Shown: positions 1-8,174, counted from the stretch's first letter. The stretch: 64,000 bases of DNA from JAVBJV01 sp031555315 (GCA_031555315.1 JAVBUO010000004.1:35812-99811); one strand, 5' to 3'. A program made the numbers and translations. The notes: a model not told the origin generated them from the letters alone.

Positions 1-1
1 G

Positions 2-328
2 GGGGCCGGCTGCTTTGCCGGTGTGCGGTGGTGGCTGGCGGTGGTTCGCGCCGCCCGGGCGGCATACCCCGACACGCCATGCCAGGACGCACTGGACTGC
101 GCCCCACACCCAGGCCGGGCGCTGGAAGCCCTGCTCGGCGGCCAAAAAACCATCATCTTCCCGGAACAGAGCCCGGCTTTTGCACAGATTTCGGGAATCG
201 CCGAGGAGCTGGCGAGCCGGATCTTGCCGCACCGTCCGCCGGCACTCGACATGCAAAACAGGAATATTGCCCGAGAGCTGCCGCAATGGTTGACTACCCG
301 CTCGCCACCGGGTGGGGGAAGCACATGA
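2..328 (+). CDS. C-terminal part of an unrecognised protein (5' end outside window)
   Basis: An open frame runs from the left edge to a TGA and encodes the last 108 residues of a protein. It has the GC-rich third positions of the real genes around it, whereas the two overlapping frames here read as Arg/Pro-rich shadow sequence. Readable features are an aliphatic stretch (ALEALLGGQKTIIFP) followed by an alanine-rich helix-like stretch and a Gly/Ser-rich tail. I do not recognise the family. It precedes the aldolase on the same strand by 110 bases. It is not phosphoglycerate kinase, a common neighbour of this type of aldolase. Confidence 0.5.
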   Translation, partial: GAGCFAGVRWWLAVVRAARAAYPDTPCQDALDCAPHPGRALEALLGGQKTIIFPEQSPAFAQISGIAEELASRILPHRPPALDMQNRNIARELPQWLTTRSPPGGGST

Positions 329-397
329 CAGGCGACGCAGGCTGGGCTAAGCCCTACGCCCATCGCGTCTTCACGTTTTTCGCCTCGCGACGACGGC

Positions 398-427
398 CCA
401 GACACAGATAGTCCAGACACAGATAGT
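398..427 (+). repeat. Perfect tandem duplication of a 15-bp unit
   Basis: The 15-mer CCAGACACAGATAGT occurs twice head to tail (398-412 and 413-427), ending 11 bases before the aldolase ATG. The aldolase ribosome binding site AAGGA follows immediately. It looks like a recent small slippage duplication in the leader. Confidence 0.8.
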
Positions 428-438
428 AAGGATACGCC

Positions 439-1359
439 ATGCGCATTACCCAGCGGGTCAAGAAAATCCTCGATTGGTATGAAAGCGACAACCCTGGCAC
501 GAAAGCCAACCTGGCACGCATCCTGATGGAGGGTAAGCTGGGCGGCACCGGTAAAATGGTGATCCTGCCTGTCGATCAGGGGTTCGAGCACGGCCCTGCC
601 CGCTCGTTCGCCCCCAACCCGGCGGCCTACGACCCGCATTATCATTTTCAGCTGGCGATCGATGCCGGTCTCAGCGCCTATGCCGCGCCGCTGGGCATGA
701 TCGAGGCCGGCGCCGCGACCTATGCGGGCGCCATCCCGACCATCCTGAAGGTCAACAGCTCGAACAGTCTGGCGGCGGAAAAGGACCAGGCGGTCACCGG
801 TTCGGTCGCCGATGCGCTGCGCCTGGGCTGCTCGGCGATCGGCTTCACCATCTACCCGGGCAGCGAATACTGCTTCGAGATGATGGAAGAGCTGCGCGAC
901 ATGGCCGAGGAAGCGAAAGCCGCAGGTCTTGCCGTGGTGGTGTGGTCGTATCCGCGCGGGCCCAACCTGGACAAGGCCGGTGAGACCGCCGTCGACATCT
1001 GCGCCTATGCCGCGCACATGGCAGCACTGATGGGCGCGCATATCATCAAGGTGAAGCCGCCTACCGCTGTGGTATCGCTGGAAGCTGCGAAGAAAGTCTA
1101 CGAGAAAGAACGGATCGACATCTCCACCTTGTCCAAGCGCGTCGAGCATGTGGTGCAGTCGTGCTTCGGCGGCAAGCGCCTGGTGGTGTTCTCGGGCGGC
1201 GAAGCGAAGGATCTCGACGGGCTGTACGCCGAATGCCGCGGGCTGCGCGACGGTGGTGCGAACGGTTCGATCATCGGCCGCAACACCTTCCAGCGTCCGA
1301 AGGACAAAGCACTCGAGATGCTCGGCAAGATCATCGAGATCTATCAGGGCAAGTTCTGA
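439..1359 (+). CDS. fbaB: Class I fructose-bisphosphate aldolase (DhnA/FbaB type)
   Basis: The 306-residue product matches the archaeal/bacterial DhnA-type class I aldolases, which cleave fructose 1,6-bisphosphate through a lysine Schiff base without metal in the cytoplasm. Visible landmarks are the N-terminal VILPVDQGFEHGP segment, the HIIKVKPP segment holding the likely Schiff-base lysine near residue 202, and the phosphate-binding SGGEAK and GANGSIIGRNTFQR stretches. The ATG at 439 has AAGGA seven bases upstream. thiE starts 3 bases after the stop, so the two are probably cotranscribed. The enzyme serves glycolysis and gluconeogenesis together with tpiA, eno and pdh elsewhere in the window. 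Confidence 0.93.
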   Translation: MRITQRVKKILDWYESDNPGTKANLARILMEGKLGGTGKMVILPVDQGFEHGPARSFAPNPAAYDPHYHFQLAIDAGLSAYAAPLGMIEAGAATYAGAIPTILKVNSSNSLAAEKDQAVTGSVADALRLGCSAIGFTIYPGSEYCFEMMEELRDMAEEAKAAGLAVVVWSYPRGPNLDKAGETAVDICAYAAHMAALMGAHIIKVKPPTAVVSLEAAKKVYEKERIDISTLSKRVEHVVQSCFGGKRLVVFSGGEAKDLDGLYAECRGLRDGGANGSIIGRNTFQRPKDKALEMLGKIIEIYQGKF

Positions 1360-1362
1360 GCC

Positions 1363-2001
1363 ATGACAGATGCCACGGCGGGGTGCCGCCTGTATCTGAT
1401 CACCCCGCCGCGGCTGGTTCTACCGGCGTTCGCCGACGATCTGGCGCGCGCCCTGGATGCAGGAGACGTCGCCTGCGTACAGCTGAGACTGAAAGACGCC
1501 CCCGATACCGAGATTATCAAAGCGATCGATGTGCTGCGCCCCGTGGCGCAGTCGCGCGATGTCGCCTTTCTGCTCAACGACCGTCCGGATCTGGCCGTGC
1601 AGCACGGTTGCGACGGCGCGCATGTCGGCCAGGATGACACCGGCGCCGTGGAAGCGCGCCGCATTCTGGGCGACGGCCTGACATTGGGCGTGACATGCCA
1701 TAACAGCCGCCATCTGGCGATGGAGGCCGGCGAAGCGGGTGCCGACTATGTTGCGTTCGGCGCATTCTTTCCCACTGCCACCAAGGATATCGAACATCAT
1801 GCCGCACCGGATATTCTGGAATGGTGGTCGGCGCTGATGGAACTGCCCTGTGTGGCGATCGGCGGCATCACCGCTGTGAACTGCGCGCCATTGGTGCGCG
1901 CGGGTGCTGATTTTCTGGCGGTGATCAGCGCGGTGTGGAACCATCCAAACGGTCCCGCCGCCGGCGTGCAGGCGATGAACGCTGCAATCAGGACGGCCTG
2001 A
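1363..2001 (+). CDS. thiE: Thiamine phosphate synthase
   Basis: ThiE (212 residues) joins HMP pyrophosphate and thiazole phosphate to make thiamine phosphate in the cytoplasm. The TIM-barrel landmarks are visible: YLITPP at the N terminus, VQLRLKD (substrate lysine), LLNDRPDLA, the GAHVGQDD strand, the ADYVAFGAFFPTATK phosphate loop, and AIGGIT near the C terminus. It starts 3 bases after the aldolase stop. I see no TPP riboswitch upstream, so regulation probably follows the aldolase transcript. Another thiamine-related gene, a TenA homologue, sits 24 kb away. Confidence 0.93.
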   Translation: MTDATAGCRLYLITPPRLVLPAFADDLARALDAGDVACVQLRLKDAPDTEIIKAIDVLRPVAQSRDVAFLLNDRPDLAVQHGCDGAHVGQDDTGAVEARRILGDGLTLGVTCHNSRHLAMEAGEAGADYVAFGAFFPTATKDIEHHAAPDILEWWSALMELPCVAIGGITAVNCAPLVRAGADFLAVISAVWNHPNGPAAGVQAMNAAIRTA

Positions 2002-2006
2002 CGCCG

Positions 2007-2552
2007 ATGCTTGGAGATTTTTTCGCGCATCTGGAAGTACTGGCGCAGGCCGTGGTCGATTTCGTCGCCACACATCGCATCTGGGCCGTACCGATCATCT
2101 TTGTCCTGTCGTTCGGTGAATCGCTGGCATTCGTCGGTGTGTTGTTGCCCGCCACCGTGGTGCTGTTCGGCGTTGGCGCGCTGATCGGCATGGGCGCGCT
2201 GGACTTCGTGCCGATCTGGCTGGCGGCATCGATCGGCGCGGCTCTGGGCGATATCGTTTCCTACTGGATCGGGCGGCATTACCAGCAGCGCGTGTGGCAA
2301 TTCTGGCCGCTATCGCGCTATCCGGGCCTGCATGAAAAGGGCGAGGCGTTCTTCCTGCGCTGGGGCGGCGCGAGCGTTTTTCTGGGCCGTTTCTCGGGAC
2401 CGTTGCGCGCATCGGTGCCGTTGATCGCCGGAATTTTCGAAATGCCGGCCCGACACTTCCAGCTTGCCAACTGGACATCCGCCTTCGTCTGGGGTGCGGG
2501 CATTCTGGCCCCCGGTGCCTTCGGGATGCAGTGGCTGCGGTTCCTGGGCTGA
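2007..2552 (+). CDS. DedA-family inner-membrane protein
   Basis: This 181-residue protein belongs to the DedA/SNARE-associated family of membrane proteins linked to lipid-carrier transport and membrane homeostasis. The family hallmark is readable: an FGESLAFVG-type re-entrant segment, then a second hydrophobic block ending GDIVSYWIGRHYQ, then FLGRFSGPLRASVPLIAG with the conserved FxGRFxGPxR motif, and C-terminal membrane helices. The ATG at 2007 is chosen because it lies 5 bases after thiE and gives a normal N terminus. A longer in-frame reading would overlap thiE. The exact substrate is unknown. Confidence 0.85.
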   Translation: MLGDFFAHLEVLAQAVVDFVATHRIWAVPIIFVLSFGESLAFVGVLLPATVVLFGVGALIGMGALDFVPIWLAASIGAALGDIVSYWIGRHYQQRVWQFWPLSRYPGLHEKGEAFFLRWGGASVFLGRFSGPLRASVPLIAGIFEMPARHFQLANWTSAFVWGAGILAPGAFGMQWLRFLG

Positions 2553-2749
2553 ACGCGCCCAAACCTTCCGTCGGCGTTATTATCTTAAGTAAAACAAAAG
2601 CCTTTTATTTCCGGATACGGAATGATATTCTGCAGCTGTATTCATTAAAATAAATATACGCTCATAAAAACTCACGGAAAAATTAGTTTTAATAAATAAA
2701 TTCAATACCTTACATTGGCAACGTTCCAATACTGTCGCCAGCCCTGAAA

Positions 2750-2763
2750 TTGATCCAGCTCAA
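2750..2763 (+). promoter_or_regulatory. FNR/NNR-type box upstream of nirK
   Basis: TTGAT-CCAG-CTCAA differs by one base from the FNR/DNR/NnrR consensus TTGAT-N4-ATCAA. It is centred about 63 bp before the nirK start codon, in a 267-bp gap much richer in A and T than the surrounding genes. Nitrite reductase genes are usually switched on by CRP/FNR-family regulators under low oxygen and nitric oxide, so the placement fits. Confidence 0.65.
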
Positions 2764-2770
2764 CGTTTTG

Positions 2771-2789
2771 GTTACCTTATAGTGGTAAC
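2771..2789 (+). promoter_or_regulatory. Inverted repeat over a -10-like element, nirK promoter
   Basis: GTTACC and GGTAAC form a perfect 6-bp inverted repeat with a 7-base spacer. The spacer contains TATAGT (2778-2783), a five-of-six match to a -10 box; a second -10-like TAAAAT lies at 2790-2795. A protein bound here could block polymerase, so this is a candidate repressor operator. The regulator is not identified. Confidence 0.5.
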
Positions 2790-2819
2790 TAAAATGCGTA
2801 ATTTGCTTGGAGAGCAGTT

Positions 2820-3932
2820 ATGCTGACACGTCGCAACGCCTTGATTTCAGCTCCTATCGGTTCGGCCGTCTTGCACGCCGCAACGGCCAATGCCCGAACT
2901 GTGGGGGCGCCTTCTCCCGATAATCTGCCACGCAAGAAAATCGACCTTGTGAGAGCGCCTGGCGTGCATGCGCACGAGCAGGCCACCCGCGAAGGCCCGA
3001 AGATCATCGAATACACGATGGTCATTCAGGAAAAGCAGATCGTCGTCGATGACGACGGCACCAAACTGCACGCCTTCACATACGACGGCGATGTCCCCGG
3101 CCCGCTGATGGTGGTGCACGAAGGCGACTATGTCGAACTGACGCTGGTCAACCCGGCTACCAATACACTGGCGCACAACATCGACTTCCACGCCTCGACC
3201 GGCGCGCTGGGCGGCGGTGCGCTGACCCACGTCAACCCGGGCGAACAGGTCGTGCTGCGCTGGAAAGCCACACGTCCGGGCGTGTACATCTATCACTGCG
3301 CCCCCGGCGGTGCGATGATTCCGTGGCACGTCGTCTGCGGGATGAACGGCGTCATCATGGTGCTGCCACGCGACGGTCTGAAAGACCGCGAAGGCAAGCC
3401 GCTGCGTTACGACCGCCTGTTCTACATCGTCGAACAGGACATGTACATCCCGCGCGACGCGCAGGGTAACTACAAGACCTACGAAACCCCGACCGACGGC
3501 TTCAACGATATGATGGAAGTGATGCGCAAGCTGATCCCCAGCCATATCGTGTTCAACGGCAAGGTCGGCTCGCTCACCGGCGACAATGCTCTTACGGCCA
3601 AAGTCGGTGAAAACGTTCTGATCGTGCATGGCCAGGCCAATCGCGATACCCGTCCGCATCTGATCGGCGGGCATGGCGACTATGTCTGGGCCACCGGCAA
3701 GTTCAACAATCCGCCGGAAAAAGATCTGGAAACCTGGTTCATCCCGGGTGGCTGCGCGGGTGCTGCGCTCTATAAATTCCTGCAGCCCGGCCTGTACACC
3801 TATCTGAACCACAATCTGATCGAAGCAGTGCTGCTGGGCGCTGCTGCGCACGTCAAGGTCGAGGGGACCTGGGACAACAACCTGATGCAGCAGATGCAGG
3901 CACCAGGTCCGATTCCGGCAGCTCGCCGGTAA
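2820..3932 (+). CDS. nirK: Copper-containing nitrite reductase
   Basis: NirK (370 residues) reduces nitrite to nitric oxide in the periplasm, the defining step of denitrification, as a trimer of two-cupredoxin-domain subunits. Every metal and catalytic residue can be placed: type 1 copper His119, Cys160, His170 and Met175; type 2 copper His124, His159 and His331; catalytic Asp122 (HNIDFH) and His280 (RPH). The N terminus has a twin-arginine-like LTRRNALISAP and an Ala-rich stretch suggesting Tat export. GGAG lies 7 bases before the ATG. nirV follows. No nitric oxide reductase genes are in the window. Regulation is probably by the FNR-type box and the palindrome upstream. Confidence 0.96.
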   Translation: MLTRRNALISAPIGSAVLHAATANARTVGAPSPDNLPRKKIDLVRAPGVHAHEQATREGPKIIEYTMVIQEKQIVVDDDGTKLHAFTYDGDVPGPLMVVHEGDYVELTLVNPATNTLAHNIDFHASTGALGGGALTHVNPGEQVVLRWKATRPGVYIYHCAPGGAMIPWHVVCGMNGVIMVLPRDGLKDREGKPLRYDRLFYIVEQDMYIPRDAQGNYKTYETPTDGFNDMMEVMRKLIPSHIVFNGKVGSLTGDNALTAKVGENVLIVHGQANRDTRPHLIGGHGDYVWATGKFNNPPEKDLETWFIPGGCAGAALYKFLQPGLYTYLNHNLIEAVLLGAAAHVKVEGTWDNNLMQQMQAPGPIPAARR

Positions 3933-4000
3933 GTCCCGAACGCTTTCTCCTGAAGGCAGGAACCGGAGCCTCAGGCCGGTTCCTGCCGGAGGTGGATGCA

Positions 4001-4825
4001 ATGCAGAAAATTTCGATTTCTTATGGCGTTCTGGCCTTATGCCTTGGTGTGACACTATCGGTTGCACAAAGTCAGGAAGCGCCCCCTGTCCGGCATGAAG
4101 CCGAACCGCGCCTCGTGACCATTGCGCCCGGCACGGTCATGCACCGGCCTGCCGGGGATTTTACACTGAACAGTCTGGCGGCCTCTCCGGCGCCGGTCGC
4201 CGTCGTGTTGACGAAGCCGCTTCATATCATGGTCAACCAGGTCTCGGTCGGCGAATACCAGCGCTGTGTCGCCGAACGGGTCTGCGATCCGCTGCTGCTG
4301 CGCAACACCGGGTCTCCCAACCAGCCCGCCGTCGGCGTCAGCTGGTTCGACGCCACGGCCTATGCCCAGTGGCTGTCGCGCAAGACCGGCGCGCAGTACC
4401 GCCTGCCGACCGACGACGAATGGGCCGCCATGGCCGGTAACCGGCTGGTCGATGATGGCGCCGCCCCTCAGACCGCGGACGATCCTGCCCGGCGCTGGAT
4501 CGAGCAGTATGAAAACGAGGCGGCCGGCAGCTCGGCGATCATGCAGCAGCCGCAGCCGACCGGCAGTTTCGGTCTCAACGACAAGGGCGTGGCCGATATT
4601 GGCGGCAATGTCTGGGAATGGACGAATACCTGCTTCATCCGCGGTGAACTGGATGCGGAATTCAACATCCAGCGAATCCTCACGACGAACTGCGGCGTGC
4701 GCGTTGCCCAGGGGCGCCACAGGGCCTACGTGACGGACTTCATCAAGGACGCTCGCGGTGGCGGCTGTGCGGTCGGCATCCCCCCCACCAATCTCGGCTT
4801 CCGGCTGGTCCGCGACGACGGGTAA
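4001..4825 (+). CDS. nirV: NirV-like protein, formylglycine-generating-enzyme fold
   Basis: The 274-residue product has the SUMF1/EgtB-type fold: VSWFDATAYAQWLSR, YRLPTDDEWAAMAG, GNVWEWTNTCF and a C-terminal GFRLVRD. A gene of this family downstream of nirK is called nirV in denitrifying alphaproteobacteria; its biochemical role is unsettled. An N-terminal hydrophobic segment ending near AQSQE predicts periplasmic export. I chose ATG 4001 because GGAGG (3988-3992) sits 8 bases before it; a GTG at 3992 overlaps that ribosome binding site. It lies 68 bases after nirK in the same direction and is probably cotranscribed, suggesting a role in nitrite reductase maturation or function. Confidence 0.85.
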   Translation: MQKISISYGVLALCLGVTLSVAQSQEAPPVRHEAEPRLVTIAPGTVMHRPAGDFTLNSLAASPAPVAVVLTKPLHIMVNQVSVGEYQRCVAERVCDPLLLRNTGSPNQPAVGVSWFDATAYAQWLSRKTGAQYRLPTDDEWAAMAGNRLVDDGAAPQTADDPARRWIEQYENEAAGSSAIMQQPQPTGSFGLNDKGVADIGGNVWEWTNTCFIRGELDAEFNIQRILTTNCGVRVAQGRHRAYVTDFIKDARGGGCAVGIPPTNLGFRLVRDDG

Positions 4826-4830
4826 CGCCG

Positions 4831-6372
4831 TTATCCCTGTATGGCGGCCTGTGCGTCGCGCACGACATCGGACAGCGCTTGGCGGGCATCCACCCGCGCC
4901 CATGTGATGTCGCCCGGATTCAAGCCTTCCTGCTGATGCACGACGGCACCGGTCGCATCCGAGGCATCGTCCGTGCGCCGTTCGACACGTGCGAAACGCA
5001 CATCTTCCGGCGCCTCCAGCCATATTCCGCTGAAAGCCGCCCCTGCCCTGGCCGCCACACCGGCAATATCGGCACGCTCCGCCTCGGTCAGATAAACGGC
5101 ATCGACGACAACCGAATCTCCGGCGCGTAAAATCCGTTCGGCCTTGTCCCGCAACCGGGCATAGACCTGCGCGGAAGCGTCGGGCGTGTAGGCCGCTTCA
5201 GGCAGCCGATCCAGTTCCACCACATTGAACATCTGCTTGCGTTGCAGGTCGCTGCGCAGATGCACGGCCCCGACCCCGCGCCCGATCTGCGCGGCCAGAC
5301 GCTTCGCCACCGACGACTTCCCCGTCCCCGACAGCCCGCCCACGGCAACAAGCCGGGCGGGTGCCGGCGCCAGCACACCGATCGCAAAATCCGCATAGCG
5401 TTTCATCTCCGCCTCGCAGGCCGCCAGCGCCGCGCCGTGCAGATGGGGAACGGTATCGACCGCGACCTTGGCGCGGATGGCGGCGCGCAGGCCGATGAAA
5501 AAAGGCAGCAGCGGAATGCCGTCGATCTGGCTGTCGTTGCGCATCTCCCACAGATAGCGGTTGAACAGCAGATTGGCCTCGGCACGCAGGCCGCGCTGCA
5601 ACAGGTCCATCAGCAGAAAAGCCAGATCGTAAAGAATGTCGATTGTCGCGATCGATTCATCGAATTCGATCGCATCGAAAGGCGTTACCTCGCCATCGAT
5701 CATCGCCAGATTACGCAAATGCAGATCGCCATGACAGCGCCTGACCGTGCCAAGCGCGCAGCGGCGGTGCAACAGGTCGGCATGTGTTTGCAGCATCCCC
5801 TGCATATCCGCGCTGAACCGCAGCATTCGCTCGACCTCCAGAATTTTTCCAGCCTGGCGGAAGGCGCGCGTATTGTCCTGGATATAGCTGAGCAGATTCC
5901 CGGTAACGTCAGCGTGCCGGAACACCGGCGCCGTCTGATGGGTTGCTGCGATCTTCTGTGCCAGTTGACACATCAGCTCCGCTGAAAGTGCGCCGCGTTC
6001 CGCCAAGTGGTCCAGAGTCTGGCTTTCATCGAAACGGCGCATCAGCACCATCCATTCGACAACCCGGCCCTCGCCGCCGATCTGCAGGTTGCCGTCCGCA
6101 TCCTCGGTCACCGCTATGACGCCGCGATAGATATGCGGCGCATATGTCTGATTGATGGACAGCTCCGCCAAACAGACCGTGTGGCGGAGCTCCCGCGTCG
6201 ACAGGTCCATGTACGGCAGCTTCAGCGCCCGTTTGACCTTGTATGCACACTCGCCAGCCAGAAACACCACGGCAGCGTGCGTATCGACCCGCTTTACCGG
6301 CACACCGTCATGAGTCGCCGGGTTTTCGAGAAATGCGAAAACATGCTCCTGCCTGTTGCCGCACATCTCCAC
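4831..6372 (-). CDS. Aminoglycoside phosphotransferase-like domain fused to a P-loop kinase
   Basis: The 513-residue protein joins two kinase-type domains. Residues about 1-330 are phosphotransferase-like, with the catalytic-loop motif CHGDLHLRN (213-221) and an aspartate-containing FDAIEFDE where the metal-binding loop should be. Residues about 340-513 form a small P-loop kinase domain with the Walker A motif GGLSGTGKS (345-353). This fusion is widespread in proteobacteria, but the substrate is unknown; resistance should not be assumed. The GTG at 6372 is preceded by GGAGAG at a 7-base distance; an in-frame ATG lies at 6366. It ends 5 bases from the convergent nirV stop and starts 12 bases after the upstream small gene. 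Confidence 0.85.
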   Translation of the reverse strand: MEMCGNRQEHVFAFLENPATHDGVPVKRVDTHAAVVFLAGECAYKVKRALKLPYMDLSTRELRHTVCLAELSINQTYAPHIYRGVIAVTEDADGNLQIGGEGRVVEWMVLMRRFDESQTLDHLAERGALSAELMCQLAQKIAATHQTAPVFRHADVTGNLLSYIQDNTRAFRQAGKILEVERMLRFSADMQGMLQTHADLLHRRCALGTVRRCHGDLHLRNLAMIDGEVTPFDAIEFDESIATIDILYDLAFLLMDLLQRGLRAEANLLFNRYLWEMRNDSQIDGIPLLPFFIGLRAAIRAKVAVDTVPHLHGAALAACEAEMKRYADFAIGVLAPAPARLVAVGGLSGTGKSSVAKRLAAQIGRGVGAVHLRSDLQRKQMFNVVELDRLPEAAYTPDASAQVYARLRDKAERILRAGDSVVVDAVYLTEAERADIAGVAARAGAAFSGIWLEAPEDVRFARVERRTDDASDATGAVVHQQEGLNPGDITWARVDARQALSDVVRDAQAAIQG

Positions 6373-6384
6373 AACATGTCTCTC

Positions 6385-6765
6385 CTACGGTTGCCGAACC
6401 GACATAACCCTGAAAGTGTGCAGCGCGCCATCGTTTTCACGAACGGAGATGTATTCACCCACCGTAAAATGTTCGTCACCAAGTCTGAAGCCGGCCTCGT
6501 CGTCGGCATCGTCGGATTTGTCGTAATCGAACACCCATCGACTGCCGCTGCGGTGGCGAACCCTGCCGACCGTATTTCCGTCTTGGCGTATACGCCTGAC
6601 GCGACAGGAATCGGGGTGCTTCTTATAGACCTCGACATCGATTTTTCCGTCTTGCCGCAAAGGCAGGAAAAGATCGTATCCATGTCGTGCATCGCCTTCC
6701 GGGTGGCCCGACTCTCGCGCCAGTTCCAGATGAATCAGACGAAAATTGTCCGGCAGTATAGGCAT
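6385..6765 (-). CDS. Conserved protein of unknown function
   Basis: The 126-residue product is acidic and polar, with no signal peptide or membrane segment. It resembles an uncharacterised alphaproteobacterial family that begins with DNFRLIHLELARESGHPEGD, continues with a central VRRIRQ and WVFDYD, and ends in GEYISVRENDGALHTFRV. The ATG at 6765 is chosen for a GGGGGA ribosome binding site just upstream; a longer reading is possible but adds an unlike N-terminal tail. The APH-kinase gene follows 12 bases later, so they form a two-gene unit. No function can be assigned. Confidence 0.75.
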   Translation of the reverse strand: MPILPDNFRLIHLELARESGHPEGDARHGYDLFLPLRQDGKIDVEVYKKHPDSCRVRRIRQDGNTVGRVRHRSGSRWVFDYDKSDDADDEAGFRLGDEHFTVGEYISVRENDGALHTFRVMSVRQP

Positions 6766-6942
6766 GTCGTCCCCCTTCTTTATCCTTGCAGCGAAAGGCA
6801 AGAAAAACTCCCCACCTAGTTGAATATCTGGGGAGCAGAGAGACAAGTTAAAGATCTGTCGCATGTTTTTTCCGCTTTGTTGCGTTTATTTGCGGGTTAT
6901 CCTGGTGCGAAACAGCCGCATCGGCGCACGAGGTCATTGCAG

Positions 6943-7338
6943 ATGGAAATCAGAAGAACCGGCACGCTGCCATCCGGCAAGGGACCGGCCGAATGGTTTA
7001 CCGGCACGGTCCGCATCGATCCGCTTTTTCAGGCCGGCGCCCCAGCGCGTGCGGCGGGGGCCAGCGTGACTTTCGAGCCCGGCGCCCGCACCGCCTGGCA
7101 TACCCATCCGCTGGGCCAGACCCTGATCGTCACCGCCGGGTGCGGCCGGGTGCAGCGCGAAGGCGGACCGGTCGAAGAGATCCATCCGGGCGATGTGATC
7201 TGGTTTCCGCCTGGCGAGAAACACTGGCACGGCGCGTCCCCCACCACGGCGATGACCCATATCGCCATTCACGAACAGCTCGACGGCAAGACCGTCGACT
7301 GGCTGGAAAAGGTGAGCGACGAACAGTATCTGGGGTGA
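6943..7338 (+). CDS. Small cupin protein resembling cupin (R)-hydroxynitrile lyases
   Basis: A single cupin barrel of 131 residues. The metal site is readable as His53, His55, Gln59 and His94 (AWHTHPLGQT and EKHWHG). The overall sequence, including the opening with GPAEWFTGTVRIDPLF and the ending AVDW-like KTVDWLEKVSDEQY, strongly recalls from memory the manganese cupin hydroxynitrile lyases described from Granulicella. Many relatives are simply annotated as cupin or carboxymuconolactone-associated proteins, so the in vivo reaction is open. The ATG at 6943 begins the conserved part. The gene stands alone and converges on tatD. Confidence 0.8.
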   Translation: MEIRRTGTLPSGKGPAEWFTGTVRIDPLFQAGAPARAAGASVTFEPGARTAWHTHPLGQTLIVTAGCGRVQREGGPVEEIHPGDVIWFPPGEKHWHGASPTTAMTHIAIHEQLDGKTVDWLEKVSDEQYLG

Positions 7339-7387
7339 TCTGGATCGGCATGGCGCCGCTCCAAAACCGGATCATATCGGATAGGTA

Positions 7388-8164
7388 TTATCCGCTGATT
7401 TTACTGAATAACCGTTTGAAATTTTCCGTCGTCTGCGCGGCCATCGCCTCGAAGGTCAGCCCGTGCAGCCCGGCCAGCACGCGGGTGGTTTCGACCGTCC
7501 AGGCGGGTTCGTTGCGTTTGCCGCGATACGGCACCGGCGCCAGATAGGGCGAGTCCGTTTCCACCAGTAACCGGTCCAGCGGCACGTCGCGCGCGATGGC
7601 GCGAATCTCTTCGGATTTCGGGAAGGTCAAAATACCGGACAGCGACACATAGCCCCCCGCCACGACCGCCGCTTCCGCCAGTGCCCGGGTCGAGGAAAAA
7701 CAGTGCAACAGGAACGCAAACGCACCGCCCGCCGCACGTTCCTCGTTCAGGATCGTGATGATGTCGGCATCCGCGTCGCGCGCGTGGATCACCAGCGGCA
7801 GACCGGTGATCTGCGCCGCGCGGATATGGTGGCGGAAGCTTTCGATCTGCGCGGCCTGCGGGCTCTTGTTGTAGAAATAATCCAGCCCGGATTCGCCAAT
7901 ACCGACGATGCGCGGATGCGCGGTTTCCGCGGCGATCTGTTCGGGCGTCGGCAACGGCCCCTCGCCCGCATTGTGCGGATGAATCCCCACCGTGCCCCAA
8001 ACGCCGGGGAACCGGTCGGTCAGCTCGCGGATCTGCGCCGCCTGCCTCAGGCGCGTGCCGATGGTCAGCAGCGTCGTCACCCCCGCATCGTGGGCGCGCT
8101 GCACCACATCGGCCACCTCGGCGTCGGTGAAATAGTCGAGGTGGCAATGGGAATCGACCAGCAT
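7388..8164 (-). CDS. tatD: TatD-family metal-dependent hydrolase
   Basis: The 258-residue protein is a TatD-type TIM-barrel metallohydrolase (amidohydrolase superfamily), cytoplasmic, with reported 3'-5' DNase activity in Escherichia coli. Metal-binding motifs are present in order: VDSHCHLDYF at the N terminus, VGIHPHNA, GESGLDYFY, LVIHARDAD, LLHCFSS and ETDSPYLAP. It follows metG by 10 bases at the end of a leftward block (mltB-rlpA-dacA-tmk-holB-metG-tatD). The tmk-holB-metG-tatD order is widely conserved, which supports the call. Confidence 0.93.
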   Translation of the reverse strand: MLVDSHCHLDYFTDAEVADVVQRAHDAGVTTLLTIGTRLRQAAQIRELTDRFPGVWGTVGIHPHNAGEGPLPTPEQIAAETAHPRIVGIGESGLDYFYNKSPQAAQIESFRHHIRAAQITGLPLVIHARDADADIITILNEERAAGGAFAFLLHCFSSTRALAEAAVVAGGYVSLSGILTFPKSEEIRAIARDVPLDRLLVETDSPYLAPVPYRGKRNEPAWTVETTRVLAGLHGLTFEAMAAQTTENFKRLFSKISG

Positions 8165-8174
8165 CGTCGGCCCC

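Noticed and set aside
1263..1400. A TPP riboswitch ahead of thiE
   Set aside because: thiE starts 3 bases after the aldolase stop and no thi-box-like CTGAGA pattern was seen in the aldolase end.
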